A stretch of 64,000 nt of DNA, from assembly GCF_000802245.2 (NCBI RefSeq), contig NZ_CP021080.1:7006001-7070000 (forward strand), in the 5' to 3' direction. Positions 43,238 through 52,394 of the stretch are shown in pieces (the first letter of the stretch is position 1; every line of letters starts with the position of its first letter). The notes beneath the pieces are model-generated. The model was not told where the DNA came from, ran no database searches, and saw only the letters and a program-made list of their open reading frames with translations. The translations under genes and the position numbers were made by a program. Source of the stretch: Streptomyces pluripotens (lineage in GTDB: Bacteria; Actinomycetota; Actinomycetes; Streptomycetales; Streptomycetaceae).

Positions 43238-44689
43238 TCAGACCGCCGTCGCCGGGAACGTCGGGTACTCCACGCCCGACACGTGCTGAACGACCCGGAC
43301 GACCTGGCAGGAGTAGCCGAACTCGTTGTCGTACCAGAGGTAGAGGATGGCGTTGTCGCCGTCCACCTTGAGGGCGCCGGCGTCCACGATCGAGGCGTGG
43401 CGTGAGCCGATAAAGTCGCTGGAGACCGCGTCGGGAGCCGTGATGAAGTCGATCTGACGCTTGAGCGGCGAAGTCAGCGAGACCTCGCGCAGGTAGTCGT
43501 GCACCTCCTCGCGAGTGGTCTCGCGGGCCAGCTGCAGGTTGAGGATCGCGATCGACACGTCCGGCACGGGAACGCGGATCGAGCTGCCGCTGATCTTCGC
43601 CTTGAGGTCGGGCAGCGCCTTGGCGACGGCGGAGGCGGCACCCGTCTCCGTGATCACCATGTTGAGCGGTGCGGACCGGCCACGCCGCTCTGACTTGTGG
43701 TAGTTGTCCAGCAGGTTCTGGTCGTTGGTGAAGGAGTGGACGGTCTCCACGTGGCCGCGCAGCACCCCGTACTCGTCCTCCATCGCCTTCAGCGGCGGGA
43801 CGATCGCATTGGTGGTGCACGAGGCACAGGACAGGATCTGTTCGTCCGGCTTGACGGTGTCGTGGTTCACGCCGTGCACGATGTTCGGGACGTCGCCCTT
43901 GCCCGGAGCGGTCAGAACGACCTTCTCGATGCCGGGACGCAGGTGCTTGGACAGGCCCTCGCGGTCGCGCCACTTGCCGGTGTTGTCGATGAGGATGGCG
44001 TCCCGGATGCCGTACTCGGTGTAGTCCACCGCGGCCGGATCGTCGGCGTAGATCACCTTGATCGCGTTGCCGTTGGCCACGATGGTGCTGCTGGCCTCGT
44101 CGACGGTGATCGTGCCCTGGAACTGGCCGTGGATGGAGTCGCGGCGCAGCAGCGAAGCGCGCTTGACGAGATCCTCGGCAGCCCGCCCGCCGCCGCGGAC
44201 GACGATGGCGCGCAGACGCAGGCCGTTGCCGGAGCCGGCCTTCTCGATCAGTAGCCGGGCGACGAGCCGGCCGATGCGGCCGAAGCCGTACAGGACGACG
44301 TCACGCGCTTCACGACGCTCGATCTTGTTGGCGCCCGTGGCGCCGGCGACGGCCTCCGCGGTGAACTCCTCGACGCTCAGCCCGCGTTCGTCGGCCTGGT
44401 ACCGGTTGACCAGCATGCCGAGATCGATCTGGGAGGGGCCGAGATCGAGGGTGGTCAGAGCCTGGAGGAACGGCATGGTCTCGGTGACCGACAGCTCGGC
44501 ACCGGCGATCTGCCGGGCGAAGCGGTGCGTCTTCAGGATGCTGACCACCGACTTGTTCACCAGGGAGCGGCTGTGCAGCAGGACGGTCACGTCCCGTTCG
44601 CGGTGCAGCTTCCCGATGAGCGGGATCATCGACTCCGCGATTTCTTCGCGGATCATCCAGTTGGTGAACGAGTCGTCGTTGACAGTCAC
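43238..44689 (-). CDS. gap: Glyceraldehyde-3-phosphate dehydrogenase, long form
   Basis: Oxidises glyceraldehyde-3-phosphate to 1,3-bisphosphoglycerate. The protein has 483 residues, about 140 more than classical GAPDH, because of an N-terminal helical extension (FTNWMIREEIAESMIPLIGK...LVNRYQADERGLSVEEF). The NAD-binding fold begins at DVVLYGFGRIGRLVARLL; the catalytic Cys291 is in SCASCTTNAIVPPL; HSFTNDQNLLDNYHK and WYDNEFGYSCQVVRV are family signatures. Long-form GAPDHs of this type occur in Streptomyces as a second gap gene. The GTG at 44689 has an AAAGA-type ribosome site. Confidence 0.95.
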   Translation of the reverse strand: MTVNDDSFTNWMIREEIAESMIPLIGKLHRERDVTVLLHSRSLVNKSVVSILKTHRFARQIAGAELSVTETMPFLQALTTLDLGPSQIDLGMLVNRYQADERGLSVEEFTAEAVAGATGANKIERREARDVVLYGFGRIGRLVARLLIEKAGSGNGLRLRAIVVRGGGRAAEDLVKRASLLRRDSIHGQFQGTITVDEASSTIVANGNAIKVIYADDPAAVDYTEYGIRDAILIDNTGKWRDREGLSKHLRPGIEKVVLTAPGKGDVPNIVHGVNHDTVKPDEQILSCASCTTNAIVPPLKAMEDEYGVLRGHVETVHSFTNDQNLLDNYHKSERRGRSAPLNMVITETGAASAVAKALPDLKAKISGSSIRVPVPDVSIAILNLQLARETTREEVHDYLREVSLTSPLKRQIDFITAPDAVSSDFIGSRHASIVDAGALKVDGDNAILYLWYDNEFGYSCQVVRVVQHVSGVEYPTFPATAV

Positions 44690-45302
44690 AGATCTATCTT
44701 TCGAGCTAGGCAGCGCTCATATGCTAACCACACCCTACGACGATCATCTGGCGGGTCTGCTCCGGGGGTGGCCCGGGTAAGGATTTGCCCCAATTCCGGG
44801 TGCGGTTCCTGAACCAGGGTGGAAGTGCGTGAGGAAGCCGGGTCGTGGCTTGCACGTCCGCACGAACGCGCCGAGGGCCGGGGCGTGAGCAGCTTCTCTG
44901 TTTCCCGACCCGAGCCGCCCGCCCTGTCCCACCTCCTCCGTCGCCTGGCCCTGTCATTGGTGATGGGTGGCTCGGGGTCCTTGTCCTTGGAGCCGCGCCT
45001 CCTGGTCGGGTCCGCTGCCACGGCTTCGGAGCCGTCGTGGGCGGCTCGGTGGTGGAGGGGCCCAAGGGAACCACAGAGGCGCTTGTCCGGCTTGTCGGGC
45101 CCGCCGACCGCAGGGCGCGCGCGGGCGGCGCCGAACGGCAGGCGCCCGGTCTCACTGGACGCAGAGCTTGTCCGGTGCCGGCTCCTGGTCGGGCTTCCGG
45201 TCACCACGAGGCAAAAATATCCTATATGGGTAAAATCTAGACGTTTGCCGAGAATCCAGGCTGTGTCCTCTTCGACGGCCACCGCCCCGCCGGAAGTGAT
45301 CG
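44690..45302. other. Divergent intergenic region between gap and a PP2C gene
   Basis: 613 bases without a supported gene. Both ends are relatively AT-rich and presumably promoters: 44690-44735 ahead of gap, and 45211-45243 (AAAAATATCCTATATGGGTA) ahead of the PP2C gene, where GGGTAA resembles a SigB-type -10, although no convincing -35 lies at the right distance. The centre is GC-rich and without clear structure. Confidence 0.45.
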
Positions 45303-46133
45303 ATGTCCCGCAAGCGCACCACGGACGAAGGCGACGAGCTGCTGGCCAGGCTCGGCTCGCTCACCGCCCAGGCGCGCCGGCGCGCGGAGCTGCAACGCAG
45401 CCAGGTCGAGCTGGCCATCGCCCTGCAGCGCGGCATGCTGCCCCGGGACCTGCCCGTCGCTCCCGGGCTACACCTGGCCGTGCGCTACGCCCCCGCCAAC
45501 TTCGGTCTCAACGTCGGCGGCGACTGGTACGACGCCTTCACCATGCCCGACGGCAGAATCGGGTTGTCCATCGGTGACGTGCAGGGACACAACATCGAGG
45601 CGGCCGCCTTCATGGGCCAGGTCCGGGCCGGACTGCGGGCTCTCGCCTCTGTCACGGGCGAGCCCGGCGAACTCCTCTCCCGCACCAATGACCTGCTGTT
45701 CTCCCTGGGCAGTGACCTCTTCGCCACCTGCACGTTCATGCGGCTCGACCCGGCCACCGGTCTGCTGGAGAGTGCGCGAGCCGGCCACATCCCTTTCGTG
45801 TGGGCCACGGCGGACGGCAAGTCCGGGGTCGTCGACGACGAGGGCGGACCGCCGCTCGGCATCGATCACGGCATGGAGTACCCGGTGACCCGGCACCGGC
45901 TGACCACAGGAGGAGTGTTCGTCCTGCTCACCGACGGCGTGGTTGAGGGGCCGTCGCTGAACATCGAGGACGGGCTGGACCAAGTGGTGCGTCTCGCCGG
46001 CATCGCCGCCGTAGCCGGTCTTGAGGCTCATGCACTGGCTTCCGCCGTGATCAAGGGCGCTGAGAGCGTGGGACACGAGGACGATGCCGCGGTCCTCGTG
46101 GTCGGCCTCGACGGGCCTAGTGCGCGGTCATAG
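45303..46133 (+). CDS. PP2C (SpoIIE-type) phosphatase
   Basis: A 276-residue soluble RsbU-like phosphatase. An N-terminal helix (RRRAELQRSQVELAIALQRG) leads into the PP2C domain: NVGGDWYDAFTMPDGRIGL, SIGDVQGHNIEAAAFMGQVR, VFVLLTDGVVEGPSLNIEDG and HEDDAAVLVVG carry the metal-binding acidic residues. It lacks its own sensor domain. The membrane-bound MASE1 protein gene follows 109 bases downstream on the same strand and could be the missing sensory part. The ATG at 45303 lies behind GGAAG. Confidence 0.9.
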   Translation: MSRKRTTDEGDELLARLGSLTAQARRRAELQRSQVELAIALQRGMLPRDLPVAPGLHLAVRYAPANFGLNVGGDWYDAFTMPDGRIGLSIGDVQGHNIEAAAFMGQVRAGLRALASVTGEPGELLSRTNDLLFSLGSDLFATCTFMRLDPATGLLESARAGHIPFVWATADGKSGVVDDEGGPPLGIDHGMEYPVTRHRLTTGGVFVLLTDGVVEGPSLNIEDGLDQVVRLAGIAAVAGLEAHALASAVIKGAESVGHEDDAAVLVVGLDGPSARS

Positions 46134-46242
46134 CCAGCCGGTGCCCGCGGTATGTGTTCGCGGCCCTCGACGGCCCGGCATTCAGCCATAGGGCCGGACG
46201 GTACCGGCTCTCGCCTCGCCGACCCGGGGCCGTCGGTGTGAG

Positions 46243-47265
46243 ATGGCTGCTGTGGTGGGTAAAGAGAATCTGCGCCGGACGGGTGGCTACCTCGTCCAGG
46301 TGCTGGCCGTCGCCGCCTGCTATTACGCGGCGGGTCGGCTGGGTCTGCTGCGCGAGCTGACCGTGGAGGGTACCGTCGTCACCCCCATCTGGCCGCCGAC
46401 CGGTGTGGCCGTCGCCGCACTGCTGATCTTCGGTCTCGGCTGCTGGCCCGGCATCACACTGGGCGCCTTCTTCGTCATCCTGTCCCTCACCACCCCTGAC
46501 ATCTACGTACTCGGCGTCCTCGCCGGAAACACCCTCGCACCGGTGTGCGCGGCTCTTCTGCTGCGCCGGGCCCGCTTCCACATGGACCTCGGTCGGTTGC
46601 GGGACGGCGTTTCCCTGGTGTTCCTGGGCGCGCTCACCGCCATGCTGATCAGCTCCACCATCGGTGTCGGCCTCCAGGTCGTCACGGGTGATCTGGCCGC
46701 ACAGAGTTTCTGGCCCGTCTGGCTGGCCTGGTGGGTGGGGGACGCGATGGGTGTACTGATCGTCACCCCACTGCTGCTGTTGCTTCACAGGGCACGCTGG
46801 CCTCCGCCGCTGGCCCGCTGGAAGGAGGCGACCGCGCTGGCCGTGGTGGCCTGCTGCACCGTTCCGTTGGCCGTCTACAGCTCGATCAGCCTGCTCTTCC
46901 CCGTCTACCCGCTCATCGTCTGGGCCGCGCTGCGCTTCCAGCTTGTGGGCAGTGCGCTCTGTGCGCTGTTGACCTCGGTGGTGGCGACCGTGGCCGCGAC
47001 TGACGGTGCCGGGGCGTTCGCAGGCCTGAGCCGGATCGAGGTCATGGTGAAGCTCCAGGCGTTCAACGGCACGATGGCCCTGACCGCGCTGTTGTTGTCC
47101 GCCCTGATCACCGAGCAGCGCAACACCCGGAACTCGGTGGAGAAGGCGTGCCAGGAACTGGCCGAGGTCCTGGAGTACCTCACCGAGGGGGACGCCCCTT
47201 CGCCCAGGTCGTACCTGGGCACCGACAACACCGACGAGAATTCCTGGCCGACCGGAACCCAGTGA
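46243..47265 (+). CDS. MASE1-domain membrane protein
   Basis: A 340-residue integral membrane protein consisting almost only of a MASE1 sensory domain, about eight to nine helices: LVQVLAVAACYYAAGRLGLL, TPIWPPTGVAVAALLIFGLG, ITLGAFFVILSLTTPDIYV, VFLGALTAMLISSTIGVGL, WLAWWVGDAMGVLIVTPLLL, and on to MALTALLLSALITEQRN. MASE1 usually precedes kinase, GGDEF or phosphatase domains; here no output domain follows, only a 40-residue cytosolic tail. It probably works with the PP2C protein encoded upstream. Confidence 0.88.
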   Translation: MAAVVGKENLRRTGGYLVQVLAVAACYYAAGRLGLLRELTVEGTVVTPIWPPTGVAVAALLIFGLGCWPGITLGAFFVILSLTTPDIYVLGVLAGNTLAPVCAALLLRRARFHMDLGRLRDGVSLVFLGALTAMLISSTIGVGLQVVTGDLAAQSFWPVWLAWWVGDAMGVLIVTPLLLLLHRARWPPPLARWKEATALAVVACCTVPLAVYSSISLLFPVYPLIVWAALRFQLVGSALCALLTSVVATVAATDGAGAFAGLSRIEVMVKLQAFNGTMALTALLLSALITEQRNTRNSVEKACQELAEVLEYLTEGDAPSPRSYLGTDNTDENSWPTGTQ

Positions 47266-47295
47266 GGTCACCCTCCGCTGCTGTCCCGACCGGGT

Positions 47296-47335
47296 GGCGC
47301 CGAACGGTCAGACGGTCAGACGACCAGACGGCGCC
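47296..47335. terminator. Weak hairpin between convergent genes
   Basis: GGCGCCG at 47296-47302 pairs with CGGCGCC at 47329-47335 across a loop made of CGGTCAGA repeats. A plausible but weak terminator. Confidence 0.35.
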
Positions 47336-47359
47336 GGTCCCGGTGGGCGGGGGCCGGCG

Positions 47360-47539
47360 TCAGGAGGTGGAGCCGGCGGTGTTCTCGTCGTCGGGGGAGG
47401 GCTGGCACATGCGGCACAGCTCGTGGTCCCCGTCGCGGGTGACGACGGTTCCCCAGCCGAGGCACTGTTCGCAGTCACGGGCCAGGGTCAGATCGGGGTG
47501 AGGAGGGAGGAAGGGGCTGCGGTGGGCTCCGTACGCCAT
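47360..47539 (-). CDS. Small Cys-rich zinc-ribbon-like protein
   Basis: A 59-residue protein with two CxxC pairs: ARDCEQCLGWGTVVTR and HELCRMCQ, a likely zinc-binding knuckle of a type seen in small Streptomyces proteins of unknown role. The ATG at 47537-47539 (MAYGAHRSPF) has AAGGAG ten bases upstream; the frame stays open upstream to 47659 but with weaker signals. Function unknown. Confidence 0.68.
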   Translation of the reverse strand: MAYGAHRSPFLPPHPDLTLARDCEQCLGWGTVVTRDGDHELCRMCQPSPDDENTAGSTS

Positions 47540-47672
47540 ACGGTGAGCGGCTCCTTGCGGTCGTGGGGTGACGCGGGGAAGCGCGGGCGGGGAGGACAAC
47601 GCTGTCCGATGCCCCTCCATTATGTCCGACTTTTCTTGTGTGTCAGTGGCGAATGTCACTGAGTGCCACGGT

Positions 47673-48716
47673 CTATCCCAGCGTGCCGAGCCGGGCCTGG
47701 CGCCACAGGTCTACGCCGCCCTCGGTGGCGTACTTGTCGATCTCGGCCAGTTCCTCGCCGCTGAAGTCCGGGTTCGCCAGTGCCGCTACGTTCTGCTCCA
47801 GCTGCTCGACGCGCGAGGCGCCGATGACGAGCGAGGTCACCCGCTCGTCGCGCAGTGCCCAGGCCAGCGCCAGCTGGGCGAGGGACTGTCCGCGCCGGGC
47901 TGCGATGTCGTTCAGGGCGCGCAGCCGGTGCCGCATGTCGTCGGTGAGCCAGGACGGATCGAAGGACTTCCCCTGTGCGGCCCGTGAGTCCTGCGGTACG
48001 CCGTCCAGGTAGCGGCCGGTCAGCAGTCCCTGGGCGAGCGCCGTGAAACCGATCACCCCGAAGCCCTCGTGCTGGGCCGCGTCCAGTAGGCCGTCGGTCT
48101 CGATCCAGCGGTTGAGCATGCTGTACGACGGCTGGTGGATCAGCAGGGGAGTGCCCAGCTCCCGCAGGATCGCCGCCGCTTGCCGGGTGCGCTCGGTGTC
48201 GTACGAGGAGATGCCGACGTACAGGGCCTTCCCCTGGCGGACGGCCGTGTCGAGCGCGCCCATCGTCTCCTCCAGCGGTGTGCTCGCGTCCAGCCGGTGG
48301 GAGTAGAAGATGTCCACGTAGTCCAGGCCCGTGCGGCGGAGCGACTGGTCGAGCGAGGCCAGTACGTACTTGCGGGAGCCGCCGCCCTGCCCGTAGGGCC
48401 CGGGCCACATGTCCCAGCCAGCCTTGGTCGAGACGACCAGCTCATCCCGGTAGGGAGCCAGGTCCTGCTTGAGGAGCCGGCCGAAGTTGAGCTCGGCCGC
48501 GCCGTAGGGCGGGCCGTAGTTGTTGGCCAGGTCGTGGTGGGTGATCCCGAGGTCGAAGGCGCGCAGGGCGATCTCGCGCTGGGTCTCGAAGGGGCGGTCG
48601 TCGCCGAAGTTGTGCCAGTAGCCCAGGGACAGGACCGGCAGGTCCAGTCCCGAGCGGCCGGTGCGCCGGTAGCGCATGGTGCCGGCGTAGCGAGCGGGGT
48701 CCGCGGCGTACGTCAT
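47673..48716 (-). CDS. Aldo/keto reductase (YghZ/L-glyceraldehyde-3-phosphate reductase type)
   Basis: A 347-residue NADPH-dependent reductase with a TIM barrel. The catalytic tetrad region is visible: Asp/Tyr in HHDLANNYGPPYGAAELNFG, Lys in LVVSTKAGWDMWPG and His in VDIFYSHRLDASTPLEET; SLVIGASRVEQLEQN binds the cofactor. The GPYGQGGGSRKY loop matches the YghZ/GPR group, which detoxifies aldehydes such as methylglyoxal. The ATG at 48714-48716 has GGAGAAG upstream. Confidence 0.93.
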   Translation of the reverse strand: MTYAADPARYAGTMRYRRTGRSGLDLPVLSLGYWHNFGDDRPFETQREIALRAFDLGITHHDLANNYGPPYGAAELNFGRLLKQDLAPYRDELVVSTKAGWDMWPGPYGQGGGSRKYVLASLDQSLRRTGLDYVDIFYSHRLDASTPLEETMGALDTAVRQGKALYVGISSYDTERTRQAAAILRELGTPLLIHQPSYSMLNRWIETDGLLDAAQHEGFGVIGFTALAQGLLTGRYLDGVPQDSRAAQGKSFDPSWLTDDMRHRLRALNDIAARRGQSLAQLALAWALRDERVTSLVIGASRVEQLEQNVAALANPDFSGEELAEIDKYATEGGVDLWRQARLGTLG

Positions 48717-48935
48717 CGGGTCTTCTCCGGGTGGTGCTGTAGGGGTACCCGTGTGTGCGGGCCCGACCACCCTCGCGCCCCGGTGCGGTGGAAGTCCAAC
48801 CGTCGGCCCGGATGGGATTGAGCGGCCCCGTTTCTCAATCGGCTTCGCTGCCCGGAGCGCCGGTGTGCTGTGTGGTGGAGGGGATGACGGGCGGTTGTGT
48901 GATCGTGCAGACTCACGCTATGTGGGGTGACTTTC

Positions 48936-48954
48936 GATAGGAAACTTTACTATC
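48936..48954. promoter_or_regulatory. Chitosanase operator (CsnR-box-like palindrome)
   Basis: GATAGGAAA-C-TTTACTATC, 9-base arms with a single mismatch around a central C, 34 bases before the csn start. Promoters of streptomycete chitosanase genes carry a palindrome around GAAA-N-TTT recognised by the ROK-family repressor CsnR; I infer the same here from form and position. Confidence 0.7.
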
Positions 48955-48987
48955 TTCAGCCTCGCCTTCCTTTCGTTGGAGTCCCTC

Positions 48988-49821
48988 GTGCACCCAGTCC
49001 CTGAAACACGTGCCCGCGCACGGGTCTCCCGGCGGACCGTCGTCGCGCTGGGCGTCATCGCTTCCGGCTCCCTGCTGGCGATCCGGCGGGACGGAACGGT
49101 GCCGGCGGCTGCACCGGGCCTGGACGACCCAGCGAAGAAGGAGACGGCGATGAAGCTGGTGTCGAGCGCGGAGAACTCCTCGCTCGACTGGAAGGCCCAG
49201 TACAAGTACATCGAGGACATCGACGACGGCCGTGGCTACACCGGCGGTCTCATCGGGTTCTGCTCCGGCACCGGCGACATGCTCGACGTCGTCCGGCTCT
49301 ACACCGATCTCAGGCCCGGCAACGTCCTCGCCCGCTATCTGCCCGCTCTGCACCGGGTCGAAGGCACCGACTCCCATCGGGGCCTCGATCCGGACTTCCC
49401 GCGAGACTGGCGCCAAGCCGCCCGGGACCCAGCGTTCCAGCAGGCCCAGAACGTCGAACGCGACCGGGTCTACTTCAACCCCGCCATCGCCCGGGGCAAG
49501 GACGACGGTCTGCGTGCGCTCGGCCAGTTCGTCTACTACGACGCCCTGGTCATGCATGGCGACGGAGACGAGCCGACCGGCTTCCGCAACATCCGCAAGA
49601 GGGCCCTGCGCCGTGCCGAGCCGCCGGCCCGGGGTGGCGACGAGACGACGTACCTCGACGCTTTCCTCGACGCCCGCGTGTGGGCCATGGAACAGGAGGA
49701 GGCGCACAGCGACACCAGCCGCGTCGACACCGCGCAGCGGGTCTTCTTGCGCAGGGGCAACTTCGACCTGGACACCCCACTCGACTGGCAGGTGTACGGG
49801 GACAGTTACCACATCGGCTGA
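48988..49821 (+). CDS. csn: Secreted chitosanase, GH46
   Basis: An endo-hydrolase that cleaves beta-1,4 links of chitosan (deacetylated GlcN polymer). The 277-residue protein has a twin-arginine-like signal (RVSRRTVVALGVIASGSLLA). The catalytic Glu62 (SSAENSSLDW) and Asp80 (IEDIDDGRGYTGGLIGF) are 18 residues apart, as in the S. sp. N174 enzyme (E22/D40). The GTG at 48988 follows GGAG by six bases. Its promoter carries a CsnR-like operator, so it is probably induced by chitosan oligomers. Confidence 0.95.
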   Translation: MHPVPETRARARVSRRTVVALGVIASGSLLAIRRDGTVPAAAPGLDDPAKKETAMKLVSSAENSSLDWKAQYKYIEDIDDGRGYTGGLIGFCSGTGDMLDVVRLYTDLRPGNVLARYLPALHRVEGTDSHRGLDPDFPRDWRQAARDPAFQQAQNVERDRVYFNPAIARGKDDGLRALGQFVYYDALVMHGDGDEPTGFRNIRKRALRRAEPPARGGDETTYLDAFLDARVWAMEQEEAHSDTSRVDTAQRVFLRRGNFDLDTPLDWQVYGDSYHIG

Positions 49822-50154
49822 CCTCGCGGGCGCCAGTAGGGCTGCGGTAGTCCACCAGGCACGGGCACCGCCCGCCGAACCGCGGGGCCGCGACCGGGGC
49901 CGCGGTCCCGGTGCACTGAGCGGAACGGGAGAGGAACTGGGCCGCTTTGGTGATGGATCCGGGCATGGCCGCAGGCCCACCTGTCATCAGGCGACACAAG
50001 CGTACGCGGTGCTGCGGTGATCACCGCAGGAACGGCTCATCAGGCGGTCGGTCCCGTGTGTTCCGGCCGGAGGGGCGCACTCGCACGCCGCGCTCCTGAC
50101 GAGGTAAAGATGAGCGGTGAGCGAACGATCCCACCGATGCGGAGGAACGGACTC
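49822..50154. other. Intergenic region between csn and pgm
   Basis: No gene supported. It contains a perfect palindrome CTGCGGTGATCACCGCAG at 50012-50029, and the frame of pgm stays open upstream of the chosen start (an ATG at 50110 is possible). Confidence 0.45.
50012..50029. promoter_or_regulatory. Perfect 18-base palindrome upstream of pgm
   Basis: CTGCGGTGATCACCGCAG, fully symmetrical. Either an operator for pgm or a short hairpin ending the csn transcript. Confidence 0.4.
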
Positions 50155-51795
50155 ATGCCGCACGAGCGAGCGGGCCGGCCGGCCGGTCCGCAGGACCTTG
50201 TCGACGTGGCCCGGCTGGTCACGGCGTACTACGCGCTGCACCCCGACCCGGCCGACCCGGCACAGCGGGTGGCGTTCGGCACCTCGGGGCACCGGGGTTC
50301 GTCCCTGGCGAACGCCTTCAACGAGGACCACATCGCAGCCACCAGCCAGGCGATCTGTGAATACCGCGCGGCGCGTGGCACGGACGGTCCGCTGTTCCTG
50401 GGAGCCGACACCCATGCCTTGTCGGAGCCGGCGAGGATCACCGCGCTGGAGGTGTTCGCCGCCAACGGTGTGACCGTGCTCATCGACGGCGCGGACGGCT
50501 ACACCCCCACCCCTGCGGTGTCCCACGCGATCCTCACCCACAACCGGGGCCGTACCTCCGGCCTGGGGGACGGTGTGGTGGTCACTCCCTCGCACAACCC
50601 GCCCGCGGACGGCGGCTTCAAGTACAACCCGCCCAGCGGGGGTCCGGCCCCTTCCGCGGCGACCTCTTGGATCCAGGACCGCGCCAACCAGATCATCGCA
50701 AGCGGCCTGAAGGACGTACGTCGGCTGCCGTACACCCGGGCCCTCGCGGTTGACACGACCCGGCGGTACGACTTCCTCGGCACCTACGTCGACGACCTGC
50801 CGAGCGTGCTGGACCTGGATGCCGTCCGGGCGGCCGGGGTGCGCATCGGTGCCGACCCGCTCGGCGGAGCGTCCGTCGCCTACTGGGGCCGGATCGCCGA
50901 ACAGCACCGCCTGGATCTCACGGTGGTCCATCCGGACACCGATCCCACCTGGCGGTTCATGACCCTTGATTGGGACGGCCAGATCCGTATGGACTGCTCT
51001 TCGCCGTACGCGATGGCCTCCCTCATCGAGCAACGCGACCGTTTCCAGATCGCCACCGGCAACGACGCCGACGCCGACCGGCACGGGATCGTCACACCGG
51101 ACACCGGCTTGATGAACCCCAACCACTACCTTGCGGTCGCTGTCTCGTACCTCTTCCGGCACCGCGAGCAGTGGCCGGCCGACGTGGGCGTCGGCAAGAC
51201 CCTGGTCTCCTCCACGATGATCGACCGGGTCGCCGCCAGCCTCGGCCGCCGGCTCGTCGAGGTGCCGGTCGGGTTCAAGTGGTTCGTGGACGGACTGGCC
51301 GACGGCACCGTCGGTTTCGCCGGCGAGGAGTCGACCGGCGCGTCCTTCCTGCGCCAGGACGGTTCGGTGTGGACCACCGACAAGGACGGCATCATTTCGG
51401 CCCTGCTCGCTTCGGAGATCACCGCGGTCACGGATCGGACGCCGTCGGAGCAGTACGCCGTACTGACCGCGCGCTTCGGCGAGCCCGCCTACGCCCGTGT
51501 CGACGCGCCCGCGACCCGCGAACAGAAGGCACTGCTGGCCAAGTTGTCCCCGGCGCAGGTCACCGCCGACACGCTGGCCGGGGAACCGGTCACGGCCGTG
51601 CTGACGGAGGCACCGGGCAACGGTGCCGCCATCGGCGGCATCAAGGTCACGACTGACAACGCCTGGTTCGCGGCCCGGCCTTCGGGGACCGAGGAGGTCT
51701 ACAAGGTGTACGCCGAGTCCTTCCTCGGCACCGACCACCTCGCCCAGGTGCAGGAGGAGGCCCAGGCGGTGGTGCTGGGGGCGCTCGGCGGCTGA
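50155..51795 (+). CDS. pgm: Alpha-D-glucose phosphate-specific phosphoglucomutase
   Basis: Interconverts glucose-1-phosphate and glucose-6-phosphate, supplying precursors for glycogen, trehalose and nucleotide sugars. The 546 residues are exactly the streptomycete length. Motifs: [14 protein letters not shown], phosphoserine loop [14 protein letters not shown] (Ser146), metal site [13 protein letters not shown], sugar-binding [11 protein letters not shown] and phosphate-binding [17 protein letters not shown] chose the ATG at 50155 because GGAGGAAC lies upstream and the length fits. It ends at a strong hairpin, so it is probably not co-transcribed with the polysaccharide cluster. Confidence 0.95.
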   Translation: MPHERAGRPAGPQDLVDVARLVTAYYALHPDPADPAQRVAFGTSGHRGSSLANAFNEDHIAATSQAICEYRAARGTDGPLFLGADTHALSEPARITALEVFAANGVTVLIDGADGYTPTPAVSHAILTHNRGRTSGLGDGVVVTPSHNPPADGGFKYNPPSGGPAPSAATSWIQDRANQIIASGLKDVRRLPYTRALAVDTTRRYDFLGTYVDDLPSVLDLDAVRAAGVRIGADPLGGASVAYWGRIAEQHRLDLTVVHPDTDPTWRFMTLDWDGQIRMDCSSPYAMASLIEQRDRFQIATGNDADADRHGIVTPDTGLMNPNHYLAVAVSYLFRHREQWPADVGVGKTLVSSTMIDRVAASLGRRLVEVPVGFKWFVDGLADGTVGFAGEESTGASFLRQDGSVWTTDKDGIISALLASEITAVTDRTPSEQYAVLTARFGEPAYARVDAPATREQKALLAKLSPAQVTADTLAGEPVTAVLTEAPGNGAAIGGIKVTTDNAWFAARPSGTEEVYKVYAESFLGTDHLAQVQEEAQAVVLGALGG

Positions 51796-51802
51796 CCCGA
51801 CC

Positions 51803-51841
51803 GTGCGGCGGCCTCCGACACGGTCGTGGAGGCCGCCGCAC
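51803..51841. terminator. Hairpin terminator after pgm
   Basis: GTGCGGCGGCCTCC-(11-base loop)-GGAGGCCGCCGCAC, a perfect 14-bp stem starting eight bases after the pgm stop. Confidence 0.9.
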
Positions 51842-52394
51842 GTCACCAGGGCCCCCTGGACCCAACGCCGTCCGCGCCCCGCTCCAGCCGGTGCAGCACG
51901 GCCCGCGCCATGGTCTGTTCTCCCCTGCGTCGAGATGGGCCGGAGCAGCGGGCGAGGCCGGCCGCAGGGGTTCCATCCAGCGGCCCGCGGGTGCGCTCCG
52001 CACATGTCGTGGCCGATGGTGGGCCCGCAGGCGTCGACGAACTCGGCACGGTTCCCGCCGGCCACCAGACGCAGTATCAGGTTCAGCCGTTGACCTTTGG
52101 CGCGGTGCACTGTGCGGCGGCCCGACCAGTGAACGGGGCCGCCTTCTATCTCGGGACGCCTCTCGCCGCATCAACGGACCAACGGCCTGTCGGGTTGGTT
52201 CAGAACTCTGATGGAAACCTGCACTTTCCATCAGATTCCGTAATCCGGCCACAAAAGCTACACAGAGCCATCACCATGTGACGCGACGGATGCGTGACGA
52301 CCGGCTTCTGAGGGGGATGCCCGCGTTGCGCAAGGGGGTGCGTCCGGTCCATGCGAGCCGTGCTCACTCCTGCCCGGGGAGGGGACTGCACCGC
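51842..52394. other. Upstream region of the polysaccharide cluster
   Basis: No intact gene. On the minus strand a patch near 52020-52090 reads LILRLVAGGNRAEFVDACGP, protein-like but without start or context, possibly a relic. A lower-GC stretch at 52200-52275 (several AT-rich hexamers) is the probable promoter region of the cluster. Confidence 0.4.

Noticed and set aside
44686-45282. A 198-codon minus-strand frame upstream of gap
   Set aside because: Arg/Ser/Pro-rich without domains; it would cover the promoter regions of both flanking genes and lacks a ribosome site.
52020-52090. Short protein-like patch on the minus strand near the start of the polysaccharide cluster
   Set aside because: No start codon, stop context or continuing homology; too short to support a gene call.
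49987-52110. A 707-codon minus-strand open frame opposite pgm
   Set aside because: Antisense shadow of a strongly supported phosphoglucomutase; no family features.
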